Assembly: GCA_963780865.1 (NCBI GenBank)
Contig: CAWADT010000026.1
Coordinates: 124,001 to 188,000, forward strand
Source of the DNA: FEN-1073 sp963780865
Lineage (GTDB): Bacteria; Chloroflexota; Anaerolineae; Anaerolineales; RBG-16-64-43
Direction: 5' to 3'
Length of the DNA: 64,000 nt
The notes below the pieces were generated by a model. That model ran no database searches. It was not told the origin of the DNA and saw only the letters and a list, made by a program, of their open reading frames with translations. A program made the translations under genes and the position numbers. Shown here one piece after another: positions 7,837 through 18,320 of the stretch. The first letter of the stretch is position 1. The number at the start of each line of letters is the position of its first letter.

Positions 7837-9609
7837 CTACTGCGTGAAAATCGGCGCGCGGGGAGGGTTGCCGGTTCGATACCAGGAAATATTCAACGCG
7901 GGGCCGGGATCCGTTTTATTGTTGATCCGGTAATGGCCGACAACGAGATCCAGGGGGATCCCCCAGCGGGCGCGGATGTCATTTACCAGGAGGACGAGCG
8001 CCCGGAGCTGCGCGTCGGGATAATCCTCCCAATAGCGGTAATTGAAGGACATGAGATAGTCCTCGTAAATCAGCCCCTTATAGGAAGCCGGATCCGCCAG
8101 CTGGCCATCGTTGACCAATTCGATCCCGACCGATTGCAGGTACGGTTCGAGGAATTTTCCATCCGGCCCTTCGCAAAGCGGGCACGAAGGCACGCACACC
8201 GACCGGCTGCCGCCGCAGCTGGCGTGGAAGGCGCCCAGAGCTTCGGGAACCATCTGATAAATTTGTCCGTCGCGATCGATAATGTAGTGGGCGCTGGTCG
8301 CGTTTGGTTGTTGAAATTGGCCGATCGATGCGACGAGCGTTCCTCGCGTTGCATGAAGCACGACCCCGCGCGGAACGTTGCCAGCCATGAAGTTGCATGA
8401 CGGTTTGATCAGGACCGGTTGGGAGAGTTTCGATTGTGTTTGCGTGCTGATATCCGTAACGAGGAGTAAATTTGCCAGCGCGGTCATCCGGTCCTGTGCG
8501 CTCGCCATCTGATTGATCTTGGCGCAGGCTTGGATATAGGCGGGGATGTTCGTCCTGGATGGATGCGGGGTAACGGTATCCGTGGAAGATTCTTGCGGGG
8601 TTGCAATTGCGGTGGACCGGACGGCGCTGTCCCCCGAAATTAATTGGTCGAAGGTTTTTCCGGACGCCCCGTAGATCGCCGGATAAATAGTCGGATTGGA
8701 ATACGGATAAACCCGGGGAAGATAGTATCGGTCTGAGTCGCCAAGGTGAACCGAGCGGTCTATGCGGGTGTTCCCGGCGAGGGCGAACTGATATCCGATG
8801 GATTTAATGACCTGGGCGGCGGCGGGATTAAAGGAATCGTAGGGAAAGGCGAACCCGATCGGCGTGCGTCCCGTCTTGTCGGCAATGATCTGTCGGGCGG
8901 TCCCGGCGTCCTGGCGCTGCTGGGCGGCGGTAAGGGTGGTGTAATCCGGATGGTAAACCCCGTGGCTTTCCACGGAGATCAACCCCTGGGTCGACCAATC
9001 CTTGAGTTCATCCCAGCAAACTTTGTTTTCCACCCCGCACGCGTCGTTGATCATATTGGTGACGACGAAAAACAGGGCGTGAAAATGGTATTGCTTCAAG
9101 GCGGGGAGGATGTTGGTGGAAAAATCGTGGTCCTCGGCGGTGCCGATGTCGAACGTCAATACGACGGATTTGGCGGGAATGTTGTTTCCGTCCAGAAACG
9201 CGGCCAATTGCTCGGCCGTGATGGTGGAATACCCGTTTTCCGAGAGCCAGCGAATCTGCGATTGGAACCATTCCGTCGTCATCCGGACATCGCCGTCATG
9301 ATAGGTCGTGTAATGGTATTCGATGATGGGAATTTTTTCCGCGAAAACTTCCGGAGTGGGGGAAGGCGTCGGCGGAGGGGTCGGGCTCGCGGTAATGGTG
9401 GCGGTCGAGGTCGCGCTGGCCGACGGGCGAAAGAAGGTCGGCGTCGGAGTGGATGTGGAGGAAGGACGGATTCCGCAGGATTCGCACAGGATAAGCAGGC
9501 AGGCGATGGCCGCCGCGGCAGGGCCGGGCGTCCGCCCTGCGCCGAGCCGTGCGGAGGACGTCGCGGAGGGGAACGAAGAATCGGATAGAAGGCGAGGATT
9601 TCGGAACAT
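7837..9609 (-). CDS. Polysaccharide deacetylase-like (CE4) / N-acetylmuramoyl-L-alanine amidase-like fusion, secreted
   Basis: A 590-residue exported protein. A signal or lipoprotein peptide (AAAAIACLLILCESC) is followed by a Ser/Thr/Pro linker to about residue 90. A NodB/CE4 domain spans about 92-300 and an Amidase_2/PGRP-like domain about 400-580. In the CE4 domain the His pair is kept (SHGVYHPDY, His 216 and 220), but motif 1 is TFDIG instead of TFDDG, losing the metal-binding Asp. The amidase part keeps VVLHATRG, FHASCGG and GHYRINNKTDPGPALN, so its zinc site looks complete. It may bind peptidoglycan through the first domain and cleave stem peptides with the second. No strong Shine-Dalgarno is visible. 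Confidence 0.85.
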   Translation of the reverse strand: MFRNPRLLSDSSFPSATSSARLGAGRTPGPAAAAIACLLILCESCGIRPSSTSTPTPTFFRPSASATSTATITASPTPPPTPSPTPEVFAEKIPIIEYHYTTYHDGDVRMTTEWFQSQIRWLSENGYSTITAEQLAAFLDGNNIPAKSVVLTFDIGTAEDHDFSTNILPALKQYHFHALFFVVTNMINDACGVENKVCWDELKDWSTQGLISVESHGVYHPDYTTLTAAQQRQDAGTARQIIADKTGRTPIGFAFPYDSFNPAAAQVIKSIGYQFALAGNTRIDRSVHLGDSDRYYLPRVYPYSNPTIYPAIYGASGKTFDQLISGDSAVRSTAIATPQESSTDTVTPHPSRTNIPAYIQACAKINQMASAQDRMTALANLLLVTDISTQTQSKLSQPVLIKPSCNFMAGNVPRGVVLHATRGTLVASIGQFQQPNATSAHYIIDRDGQIYQMVPEALGAFHASCGGSRSVCVPSCPLCEGPDGKFLEPYLQSVGIELVNDGQLADPASYKGLIYEDYLMSFNYRYWEDYPDAQLRALVLLVNDIRARWGIPLDLVVGHYRINNKTDPGPALNISWYRTGNPPRAPIFTQ

Positions 9610-9816
9610 GAGAAAAAGAGTACTTCGAAAGCATTATACCTGATCAATTCTTTCCAATGAAATGACGTCCGCTTGCGGACTGGAGCGTTTTGGAAACGCA
9701 AATCAGAGGCCCCCGACCGGAAAGAGCGGGTGATCCCTTCTTGCATTCTGACGCCGCGGTGGTAGACTGGTTCTTAAAAATTCCGAAGTTCCGCCGAGAC
9801 CGTCTCGGGAGGATGG

Positions 9817-10275
9817 ATGGCCCCAGCGCGTATTTTGTGCATCGACGACGAGAAGGAAATTATCGATCTGATCCGGCTCATTCTCGGCCGGAAAGGATAC
9901 GACGTTGCCGGGGCGATTGGCGGCGAGGAAGGGCTGGCCAAAGCCCGTTCCTGGAAACCCGATCTGGTGCTCCTGGACCTGATGATGCCGGATGTGGACG
10001 GCTGGGAAGTCTTTCACCGCATTCGCGCGGACGAATCCCTGGCGGGGATTCCGGTGATTGTAGTGACGGCGCGGGCTCAGAGCATCGACCGGGTGCTGGG
10101 GCTGCACGTGGCCCGCGTGAACGATTACATTTCCAAACCGTTCACCCCGCAGGATTTAATCGAAAGTGTCGAGCGGGTGCTCGCGAAAAAAACGTCCGGA
10201 ATCGAGTCCGTACTTTTAATCCGACGGCCGATCTGCAGGGAGTTAAGCGCGCCGGAAACGGCGCGCTTTGATTGA
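9817..10275 (+). CDS. Single-domain response regulator (CheY-like receiver)
   Basis: A 152-residue protein that is essentially one receiver domain. The acidic pair is CIDDE, the phospho-acceptor Asp is in LVLLDLMMPDVDG, the switch Thr is in VIVVTARAQ and the conserved Lys is in YISKPFTPQDL. No output domain follows; the last 30 residues (SVLLIRRPICREL...) are unconserved. No kinase is adjacent, so it is an orphan regulator that probably acts by protein contact. GGGAGG lies just before ATG 9817. The DUF192 gene follows after six bases. Confidence 0.9.
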   Translation: MAPARILCIDDEKEIIDLIRLILGRKGYDVAGAIGGEEGLAKARSWKPDLVLLDLMMPDVDGWEVFHRIRADESLAGIPVIVVTARAQSIDRVLGLHVARVNDYISKPFTPQDLIESVERVLAKKTSGIESVLLIRRPICRELSAPETARFD

Positions 10276-10281
10276 GAATCC

Positions 10282-10692
10282 ATGCCGGAATCAGAACTTA
10301 CCCGATCGATGCGAAGGATGGCGGCCGTCCGGATTGCTCCGGGAGGCGCCGAGCTGGCCCGCCGCGTCCGCATTTGCCGCGGCGAGGGCGGGAAGTTCCT
10401 CGGGCTGATGTTCCGGTCGCGGCTTGCCCGGGATGAGGGCGCCGTCCTGATCTATACGCGGCCTTCCCGGACCATGACGTCCATCCATATGTTCTTTGTT
10501 CCGTTTCCGCTGGGTGTCTTCTGGTTGGATTCCCATGGGACGGTGGTCGACCGGGTGCGGGCGCTTCCGTGGCGCCCGTATTATGCTTCTTCGGTTCCGG
10601 CATGCTTCGTATTGGAATTGCATCCGGCGGCGCTGGACACGCTGTCCGTCGGAGATCGTGTGGAATTTTATGAAGCGGATCCTCGCGCTTAG
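10282..10692 (+). CDS. DUF192 family protein
   Basis: A 136-residue DUF192 protein. The family core is recognisable: RVRICRGEGGKFLGLMFRSRL near residue 35, then MTSIHMFFVPFPLGVFWLD and LELHPAALDTLSVGDRVEF at the end. Bacterial DUF192 proteins are small beta-rich, often exported proteins of unknown role; this copy shows no signal peptide. The end of the gene overlaps the start of the LysM/M23 peptidase gene by 23 bases, and the receiver gene ends seven bases upstream. The three genes may be co-transcribed. Confidence 0.85.
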   Translation: MPESELTRSMRRMAAVRIAPGGAELARRVRICRGEGGKFLGLMFRSRLARDEGAVLIYTRPSRTMTSIHMFFVPFPLGVFWLDSHGTVVDRVRALPWRPYYASSVPACFVLELHPAALDTLSVGDRVEFYEADPRA

Positions 10693-12058
10693 TCTGGCGC
10701 TGTTTATCGCGCTCTCGCCGGCTTCCGTCGCCCGCGCCCAGACGTCCGGCCCGGTCTACGTCGTGCAGGCGGGTAATTCCTACTGGGGGATCGCGGACGC
10801 CTTCAAAGTGACGCTGGACGATCTGCTGGCCGACAACGGCCTCCAGTCCACTCACGTGCTTAATCCGGGTGACCGGCTGATCATCCCCGGGTACGACGGC
10901 CTTCAGGGCGTCCTCTCCACCCGGATGGTGGGGTTGGGGGAGACTCTTTCCACGCTGGCGATTCGGTACGGCCTTCCGGAAGATACAGTATTAAGGTTGA
11001 ACCGCCTGGTCAACCCGGAACGGCTCTACGCGGGTGAGACGCTGATCGTCGTCGACCCGGAAGCGGGAGCGGCGACGCCTGCGCCCCAGGAAAACGGCCA
11101 GACCATTTCACTCGCCGCGGGCGCCCCGCTTGCCGCCGAGGCGGCGATCGCGGGAAAAAATCCGTGGGATCTCGCCCTCGCCAACCATCTCCCTTCCCTG
11201 GCCGATCAGTTCTCCGGGCAGACGCTGTTGGATCCGGGTGGCGACCAGCCGCTGCGGGCTTATCCGACCCCGCTAAAAAATATCACCTTCTCTTCCCTGC
11301 CGCTGGTTCAAGGAACGACCGAGGAAATCACCCTCGACCTGCCGCTTGGGTCCAAGGCGGGAGGAACCCTGGGCGACTGGAATCTGACGCTTCGACCGAC
11401 GGAAGGCGGGCTCGCGGCGTTGCAGGGGATCTACGTCGAATCCAAACCAAAAACCTATCCCCTGATGTTAACGATGACCCTGCCGGACGGCCGGGTGATT
11501 AATTTTCAACAGGATGTGCTTCTCGTAAACGGCGATTACATCACCGAAGCCGGTTCCTTGGCTGTTCCGCCCGAGACGATCGATCCGGCGACCATCAAAA
11601 CCGAAGGCGACGAAATGCTATCCATCGTCGCCCCCTTCACGGAGGAGCGATATTGGCAGGGGCTGTTTCTGCCTCCCGTCGCGCACGGGATCTCCTCGTA
11701 TTTCGGGAACTGGCGGTTGTACAACGGGGGAGAGTACGCCACGTTCCATTCCGGCGTGGATTATTATGCGCAGGAAAAGGAACCGATCCGCGCTCCCGCG
11801 CCTGGACGGGTGGTCTTTGCGGAGCATCGGGTGATCTGCGGAAATACCACCGTGATCGATCACGGCTGGGGCGTCTATACCCGCTATTGCCACCAGAGCA
11901 AAATTGAGGTGCAAGTCGGGGATATGGTCCAGACCGGACAGGTCATCGGGCTGGTCGGGCATACCGGAAGGGCGGACGGCCCGCACCTGCATTGGGAAAT
12001 CTGGGTGGGCGGAATCCAGGTCAATCCGCTGCAGTGGCTGGCGGAAGTTTTTCCGTAA
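10670..12058 (+). CDS. Secreted LysM-M23 peptidoglycan endopeptidase
   Basis: Begins with a signal peptide (MKRILALSLALFIALSPASVARA) at ATG 10670, inside the end of the DUF192 gene. Two LysM peptidoglycan-binding repeats follow: YVVQAGNSYWGIADAFKVT with the LNPGDRLIIPG end, and LGETLSTLAIRYGLPEDTV with LYAGETLIVV. After a beta-rich spacer, the C-terminal 150 residues are a LytM/M23 domain with zinc motifs HSGVDY and GPHLHWE and the typical APAPGRVVFAEH and GQVIGLVGHTG. It should cut peptide cross-links in the wall outside the cell. All metal ligands are present, so it is probably active. Confidence 0.93.
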   Translation: MKRILALSLALFIALSPASVARAQTSGPVYVVQAGNSYWGIADAFKVTLDDLLADNGLQSTHVLNPGDRLIIPGYDGLQGVLSTRMVGLGETLSTLAIRYGLPEDTVLRLNRLVNPERLYAGETLIVVDPEAGAATPAPQENGQTISLAAGAPLAAEAAIAGKNPWDLALANHLPSLADQFSGQTLLDPGGDQPLRAYPTPLKNITFSSLPLVQGTTEEITLDLPLGSKAGGTLGDWNLTLRPTEGGLAALQGIYVESKPKTYPLMLTMTLPDGRVINFQQDVLLVNGDYITEAGSLAVPPETIDPATIKTEGDEMLSIVAPFTEERYWQGLFLPPVAHGISSYFGNWRLYNGGEYATFHSGVDYYAQEKEPIRAPAPGRVVFAEHRVICGNTTVIDHGWGVYTRYCHQSKIEVQVGDMVQTGQVIGLVGHTGRADGPHLHWEIWVGGIQVNPLQWLAEVFP

Positions 12059-12090
12059 CCCCTCGCCGTTCGCTCCCGATGGTTGTGAAA

Positions 12091-12285
12091 ATGAATGACC
12101 GCGCGGCTTGCCGCCCATTCTTCGATTAAGAAAGAGGAATGCGGGGCAAGCCCCGCACTCTTCGAGTAATAAAAAGGAGTGCGAGGCAAGCCCCGCTTTC
12201 TACAAAAAGTTCTAAGGAAGAATGCGGGGCAAGCTGCGGGGTATTCCGCATCCCGCGAAAGCGGGAAGAATCCGCCGCGCGGTTT
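12091..12285. repeat. 190-bp dispersed repeat, copy 1 (GAATGCGGGGCAAGC palindromic units)
   Basis: Contains several near-palindromic units of the form GAATGCGGGGCAAGCCCCGC plus a terminal hairpin CATCCCGCGAAAGCGGGA. The start (ATGAATGACCGCG then GGCTTGCCGC) and the end are nearly identical to copy 2 at 56635-56815. No coding signal is seen. Confidence 0.8.
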
Positions 12286-12298
12286 TCGCGGACTGATT

Positions 12299-12511
12299 CT
12301 ATTCTGACAGAATCTTCTTTGCGGCTTCCAAGGATTCTTTCGGTACCATTACGGTCACTTTGCTGGCCACCCCCATATACATACCCAGCGTGCTGCTGGT
12401 ATTCGGGCCGATCAGAACGGCGTCGATCCCCTGGGCCACGAGCTGGCAGCGAACGATATCGGCTTCGGCCCAGGCGTCGAACGTCGCGACTTCCTCGTAG
12501 GAAGATTTCAT
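12299..12511 (-). CDS. DUF2007 family putative signal-transducing protein
   Basis: A 70-residue protein starting at ATG 12511 (MKSSYEEVATFDAWAEADIV). It has the DUF2007 pattern: a ferredoxin-like fold with the A-x2-L-x-x-GI-x-A motif here as RCQLVAQGIDAVLIG, and an ending V-x-V-x-E-x2-A-x2-I (MVPKESLEAAKKIL). The family is annotated as signal transducing on the basis of a PII-like fold; actual roles are unknown. A longer in-frame start at 12550 adds 13 unconserved residues. It is transcribed divergently from homoserine dehydrogenase; bases 12512-12850 between them hold a TACAAT box at 12807-12812 and nothing else recognised. Confidence 0.75.
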   Translation of the reverse strand: MKSSYEEVATFDAWAEADIVRCQLVAQGIDAVLIGPNTSSTLGMYMGVASKVTVMVPKESLEAAKKILSE

Positions 12512-12850
12512 ATCATCACTCGGACAAATCCTCTCGGAATGATTGTACACCCCCGTCGGGGAAACGCGCCGAACACCCCTGTGCAGCGAATCTCAAATCC
12601 TTCCAATCCAAAATGTAATCGGCCCTCCAAGGATTTCAGGCTGCCGGTGGCTTGATATATTTTTCCAGGTTCGATGACCGTGCATTCAGGCTGGCAGGAA
12701 TTTCCGCCCCTGCCACCGGGTTCCCGCAGGAAGATAGAAATTGGATGCAGAAAATAATCCAAGCGGCCTCGGGATGGAGACTACGGGTCCTTCGGTGGAA
12801 TCCATGTACAATTCTTCCCAAGCCACCCGCAAGGCTCATTCGGAATTTCG

Positions 12851-13876
12851 ATGAAAAAATACAAACTTTTCTTCCTCGGTTTTGGCACCATCGGCCGCGC
12901 GTTGACGCGTCTGATCATGGAAAAGGATTCGACGATCCGCAAAACGTATGGCGCGGAGTTTCAAACGACGGCGGTTGTCACCCGCAGGCACGGCATCGCA
13001 CTGGATCCCGGCGGGCTGAATATGGCCGACGTCCTCCGCCTGGCGGAAGACGGCGAGAGGATTGGAAACTTCGTACCCGACCGAGAGCCGCTGGAAGAAA
13101 AGTTACGCCTATCGGAGGCGGATATTCTCCTGGAGAATACTCCCACCGACCGCCACTCCGGCGAACCCGCCGTGACGCATATCCGCGCCGCGCTCCACCG
13201 CGGAGTGCACGCGGTGACAGCCAATAAGGGCCCGGCCGCGTTCGCTTACCGCGACCTGCGCGATCTGGCCCGTTCGCAGAACCGGCGGTTTCTCTTCGAG
13301 GCCGCCGTCATGGACGGGACGCCGGTGTTCGCGCTTTTCCGCGAGGCGCTCCCGGCCGCGCGCTTGAATGGTTTCCGCGCCATCCTGAACTCGACGACGA
13401 ACTATCTCCTCACCCGGATGGAGCAGGGACTGGATTTCGAGGAAGCGGTGCAGGCGGCTCAGGCGATCGGCATCGCCGAAACCGATCCGATGGCGGACGT
13501 GGACGGATGGGACGCCGCACTTAAGACGGCCATCCTCGCAAACGTGCTGATGGAATTTCCCATCCGGCCGGAGGATATCGCCCGCGAAGGGATCGGCGCG
13601 CTTGATCCGCGGGCTATCGGCCGCGCGCGCGCGGAAGGCCGAGCGTTCAAACTGATTTGCCGCGCGCAGCGGACTGCGGAAGGGCTTTCGGCGTCGGTGC
13701 GGCCGGAACAAATCCCCGCGGACGATCCGCTGGCTTCCATCCGGGGGACGGCGACGATGCTGTGCCTGGATACGGACGTTCTGCCGGAATTGATCATCGG
13801 TGGAGGCGCCCCCAGCCCGCAAACAACGGCTTACGGGCTGCTGTCAGACATCCTGAGCATTGTTCGCGCTGACTAA
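12851..13876 (+). CDS. hom: Homoserine dehydrogenase
   Basis: Reduces aspartate-4-semialdehyde to homoserine with NAD(P)H, the branch point to threonine, methionine and isoleucine. The Rossmann fingerprint is LFFLGFGTIGRAL at residues 6-18. The catalytic Lys is in VHAVTANKGP, the substrate region is LNSTTNYLLTRM, and ETDPMADVDGWDAALKT carries the conserved DxxGxDAxxK. At 341 residues it lacks the C-terminal ACT domain, so threonine feedback through ACT is not expected. It stands alone here, and no thrB or thrC is in the window. Confidence 0.93.
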   Translation: MKKYKLFFLGFGTIGRALTRLIMEKDSTIRKTYGAEFQTTAVVTRRHGIALDPGGLNMADVLRLAEDGERIGNFVPDREPLEEKLRLSEADILLENTPTDRHSGEPAVTHIRAALHRGVHAVTANKGPAAFAYRDLRDLARSQNRRFLFEAAVMDGTPVFALFREALPAARLNGFRAILNSTTNYLLTRMEQGLDFEEAVQAAQAIGIAETDPMADVDGWDAALKTAILANVLMEFPIRPEDIAREGIGALDPRAIGRARAEGRAFKLICRAQRTAEGLSASVRPEQIPADDPLASIRGTATMLCLDTDVLPELIIGGGAPSPQTTAYGLLSDILSIVRAD

Positions 13877-13920
13877 TCTTTTTTTCACTATCAATTCGAT
13901 TGCTACGGTTATTAAAAACC

Positions 13921-13990
13921 TTACCGCAAAGGCGCCAAGGACACAAAGACATCATAAAAACCTTGGCGTCCTTCGTGTCTTTGCGGTAAA
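13921..13990. repeat. Imperfect inverted repeat (ACCGCAAAG type)
   Basis: The left arm begins TTACCGCAAAGGCGCCAAGG and the right arm ends in its approximate complement (TCTTTGCGGTAAAG), with about nine bases between. Related single arms occur at 3640-3700 and 16320-16360. It lies between hom and aspS, within 13877-14081, where nothing else is seen. Confidence 0.6.
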
Positions 13991-14081
13991 GCTCTGATTT
14001 TTACTCAATCCATTTCCGGTATAATCAAAACCCATCCGAAGGAGCCGAATCCTCCGGTGGTAGAAGAATCTGGAGGCCTAC

Positions 14082-15848
<1,767 letters not shown>

Positions 15849-15883
15849 TCGGAAAAATTTTTCCAATTACCGAGGGCGGGTAA

Positions 15884-15912
15884 TTGCGGCTTGCGCCCGA
15901 AGGTGGTATAAG
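15884..15912 (+). promoter_or_regulatory. Promoter of the probable 6S RNA
   Basis: TTGCGG (15884-15889) and TATAAG (15907-15912) are separated by 17 bases, placing the transcript start near 15918, immediately before the structured RNA. Confidence 0.6.
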
Positions 15913-15916
15913 AGCC

Positions 15917-16092
15917 GGGCCCTACCGTGTTCGTGATGTTGCACCACGATTTTGAGCCAACACTTTGTAAAGGGGAGCCTGTTCTCACGAGGGCGATGCG
16001 ATAGGCTTCGGCCAAGGCAGACCCCGACGGCCGGTTCCCACCTGCGAAAGCAGGTTCAAAATCCCGCAGCACACGGCATGGCGGGGTTCTTT
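15917..16092 (+). ncRNA. ssrS: Probable 6S RNA
   Basis: An approximately 175-base non-coding stretch behind a good promoter. CCGTGT (15925-15930) pairs with ACACGG (16071-16076) as part of a closing stem. GATTTTGAGCC (15949-15959) pairs over 11 positions with GGTTCAAAATC (16052-16062). The asymmetric gap between these helices would be the central bubble that mimics open promoter DNA. The 3' part GGTTCCCACCTGCGAAAGC with CAGGTTCA resembles the GGUUCCCACCU...AGGUUCA element of known 6S RNAs (recalled, not searched). 6S RNA sequesters the housekeeping holoenzyme in stationary phase. Alternative: an unrelated structured RNA. Confidence 0.68.
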
Positions 16093-16373
16093 TAACGAAA
16101 AAACCGCTGGATAATTTTCCGGCGATTTTTTTTACAAGATGTTGGATGGTTTTTTGTACGCGGATTACACGGAATAAAACGGATTACAGGAGAATAAAAA
16201 AGCCCCGAATAATTCCCGGAAATTATCTCAATTCTGAATGATCAAATAGAAGATCGCGACTCCTCGCCCCTATTAGGCCTCGGAGTGACATAATTCGGGA
16301 AATAAAATGGATGTTAAATTTTTGTGTTCTTCGTGCCCTTCGTGGATAGCGGTTTTATCTTCCAATCGGAAAA

Positions 16374-17717
16374 TTAATTCTTGATGTTTCCCTGCAGGCT
16401 CCACGCCGTCGTGCGGGTGATTTCCACCGGCGCCAGTTGCGCCGTCCACTCGCGGGAGGAATTGTCGAAGAAGACCGGTCGATTCGTCCGCGTTCGGCCG
16501 TACCAGCGGTCTTTGTGTTTTCCTTCCACCAGCACTTCGAGAGTCTGTCCACGGAGCGCGGCGTTCTTCTCGGCGGCGATGCGTTCCTGCAAATCCTCGA
16601 GCACCCGGAAGCGGCGCAGCTTCTCCTCCGGCGGCACATCGTCCGGATAATTGCGCGCGGCGTACGTCTCCGGCCGCGGGGAATAGCGAGCCAGATGCAC
16701 GATGTCGAGCCGCAGTTCGGCCAGCAGGTCGACGGTGCGCTGGTAATGCGCCTCCGTCTCGCCCGGAAAGCCGACGATGACGTCGGTGGCGATCGAAGCC
16801 TGCGGGAGGTACGACCGGATTCGTCCGACCAGACGGCGGTAATCTTCCGCGGTGTAGCCGCGTCTCATCCGAGCCAGCACCTCGTCGTCTCCGGATTGGA
16901 CCGGCACTTCGATGTGCTCGCATAGCTTGGGCAGAGCGGCGGCCGTCTCCAGCAATTCGTCGCTCATCCAGTTGGGATGGGAGGTGAGGAAGCGGATCCG
17001 CGCGAGCCCCTCGACGGCGTGCGCCTTCCGCAGGAGCGCGGGCAGGCCGGGCCCGCCCGTATCCTTTCCGTAGCGGTCGACGATCTGTCCGAGCAGCGTC
17101 ACTTCGCGCGCGCCCGATTCGACCAGCGAGCGAACTTCGGCGAGGATCTCCTCTTCCGGGCGCGAACGCTCGCCTCCCCGGCGGTAGGGGATGATGCAGT
17201 AGGTGCAGGCGTGCGAGCAACCCAGCACCACCGGAACCAAAGCCGCGGCCAGCACTCCATTTTCTCCACGGGCGGGGAAGAGCGGAAAAAACGGCATGCC
17301 GCGTGCGGTGTCTTGGGAGGACGAATTCTGCAGGGAGTCGATTATTTCCGCCGACGTGCTGGCGCTGCGCCGGGAAACGAGAAAATGGACCAAGGGGCGC
17401 GGGTCGGAGGGCGGGGAGAAGACGTCCACGTACGGGAAACGTTTGCGCAGTCCGTTTGGCTCCCGCAAGCCCACCAGGCAACCCATCAGGTTGATCACGA
17501 GGTCCGGATTGCGTTCCTTGAGCGGGCGGAGCGAGGTAAGGCGGCCGTAGGCTTTATCCTCCGCGCTCTGACGCACCACGCAGGTGTTGAGCACGATCAC
17601 GTCGGCGTCTTCGGGTTGCGCGGCGGCCGCATACCCCAGCGCTTCAAGCGTTCCGGCCAGGCGCCGCGAATCCGCCGTGTTCATCTGACAGCCTTCGGTC
17701 CAGAGATAGTAATGCAT
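16374..17717 (-). CDS. miaB: MiaB-type radical-SAM tRNA methylthiotransferase
   Basis: A 447-residue MiaB family enzyme. The N-terminal UPF0004 domain carries the auxiliary 4Fe-4S cysteines (WTEGCQMN, LNTCVVRQSA, LMGCL). The radical-SAM cluster motif is CSHACTYC followed by IIPYRRGGERSR. LLGQIVDRYGKD, IEVPVQSGDDEVL and DVIVGFPGET are typical, and a TRAM-like C-terminal domain follows (GQTLEVLVEGKHKDRWYGRT). MiaB adds a methylthio group to i6A37 of tRNAs. The classical Asn in LGQNVDSYG is Ile here, so MtaB-like or divergent specificity cannot be excluded. The ATG at 17717 lies just beyond the hairpin ending the upstream thioesterase gene. Confidence 0.9.
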   Translation of the reverse strand: MHYYLWTEGCQMNTADSRRLAGTLEALGYAAAAQPEDADVIVLNTCVVRQSAEDKAYGRLTSLRPLKERNPDLVINLMGCLVGLREPNGLRKRFPYVDVFSPPSDPRPLVHFLVSRRSASTSAEIIDSLQNSSSQDTARGMPFFPLFPARGENGVLAAALVPVVLGCSHACTYCIIPYRRGGERSRPEEEILAEVRSLVESGAREVTLLGQIVDRYGKDTGGPGLPALLRKAHAVEGLARIRFLTSHPNWMSDELLETAAALPKLCEHIEVPVQSGDDEVLARMRRGYTAEDYRRLVGRIRSYLPQASIATDVIVGFPGETEAHYQRTVDLLAELRLDIVHLARYSPRPETYAARNYPDDVPPEEKLRRFRVLEDLQERIAAEKNAALRGQTLEVLVEGKHKDRWYGRTRTNRPVFFDNSSREWTAQLAPVEITRTTAWSLQGNIKN

Positions 17718-17731
17718 GAATGATTCGCGAA

Positions 17732-17762
17732 GACCTGACAGGTCTTCAAGACCTGTCAGGTC
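17732..17762. repeat. Perfect 15-bp inverted repeat overlapping the thioesterase stop codon
   Basis: GACCTGACAGGTCTT (17732-17746) and its exact complement (17748-17762) are separated by one base. Each arm contains its own small palindrome. On the reverse strand no T-run follows, so terminator function between the two genes is uncertain. Confidence 0.7.
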
Positions 17763-18147
17763 TTTTCCCTTTCACCTTTTCCATAAACCGGGCCTGGTCG
17801 ACGATCACGCGCACATGCCGGCCTTCGCCCACTTTTTCTTTCTCGTCAAATACCTCCGCCGAGAAGACGATCCGGCGTCCTTCGATCTCCTCGATCCGCA
17901 CCCGGGCGGTCACTTTCATCCCGAGCGGAGTGGGCGCCAGATGCCGGACGAAAACCTCCGCGCCGACCGTCGTCTGGCCTTCCGGGAGATGCTTCTGAGC
18001 CAGCGTTTGCGCGTTGTGTTCCACCAGCCAAACCATCGAGGGGGTGGATAAAACCGAGGCGGATCCCGTCTCCAGGTGTTTGGCGGTCCGGTCGGGTGTG
18101 ACGACGATCGATATTTCCTGCGTGAGTCCGGGGATGAGGAGCTGCAT
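17746..18147 (-). CDS. Hot-dog fold acyl-CoA thioesterase (FlK-like)
   Basis: A 133-residue single hot-dog domain resembling the fluoroacetyl-CoA thioesterase family. The helix segment STPSMVWLVEHNAQTL carries the catalytic Glu-His region, and VGAEVFVRHLAPTPLGMKV supplies the second conserved His with the typical T-x-G-x-x-V strand. The C-terminus ends in charged, unconserved residues that run into the inverted repeat holding the stop codon. It would hydrolyse small acyl-CoA esters; in bacteria without fluoroacetate chemistry, relatives probably clear toxic or stalled acyl-CoAs. It is transcribed toward miaB and divergently from the PBP-like gene. Confidence 0.8.
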   Translation of the reverse strand: MQLLIPGLTQEISIVVTPDRTAKHLETGSASVLSTPSMVWLVEHNAQTLAQKHLPEGQTTVGAEVFVRHLAPTPLGMKVTARVRIEEIEGRRIVFSAEVFDEKEKVGEGRHVRVIVDQARFMEKVKGKRPDRS

Positions 18148-18307
18148 GCTGAAACCTATTCCAAGGACGTTTCACCGTGTGGCAGGAAGCAAATCCGATC
18201 GATTTGCTCCTGCTGGAAATCCAGGCAACCGGCTTTTCCGTCGCGGGGACGCAATTTTCCGCCCACTTCGTCTCGGCCGACATCGAATATCGGCGGCGGG
18301 GCTACAG

Positions 18308-18313
18308 TATAAT
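18308..18313 (+). promoter_or_regulatory. TATAAT box giving a probably leaderless mRNA
   Basis: A perfect TATAAT ends eight bases before ATG 18321, and no Shine-Dalgarno sequence is present. Transcription should start at or next to the start codon. Confidence 0.5.
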
Positions 18314-18320
18314 CCTTTGC

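Noticed and set aside
15917..16092. Signal recognition particle RNA (CCAAGGCAGA occurs)
   Set aside because: The conserved helix-8 loops (GGAAGGAAGCAG) are missing; helices fit 6S RNA better.
16273..17481. Long reverse-strand open frame of about 400 codons overlapping miaB
   Set aside because: It is an Arg/Ala/Gly-rich shadow frame; the MiaB frame on the same strand has all conserved motifs.
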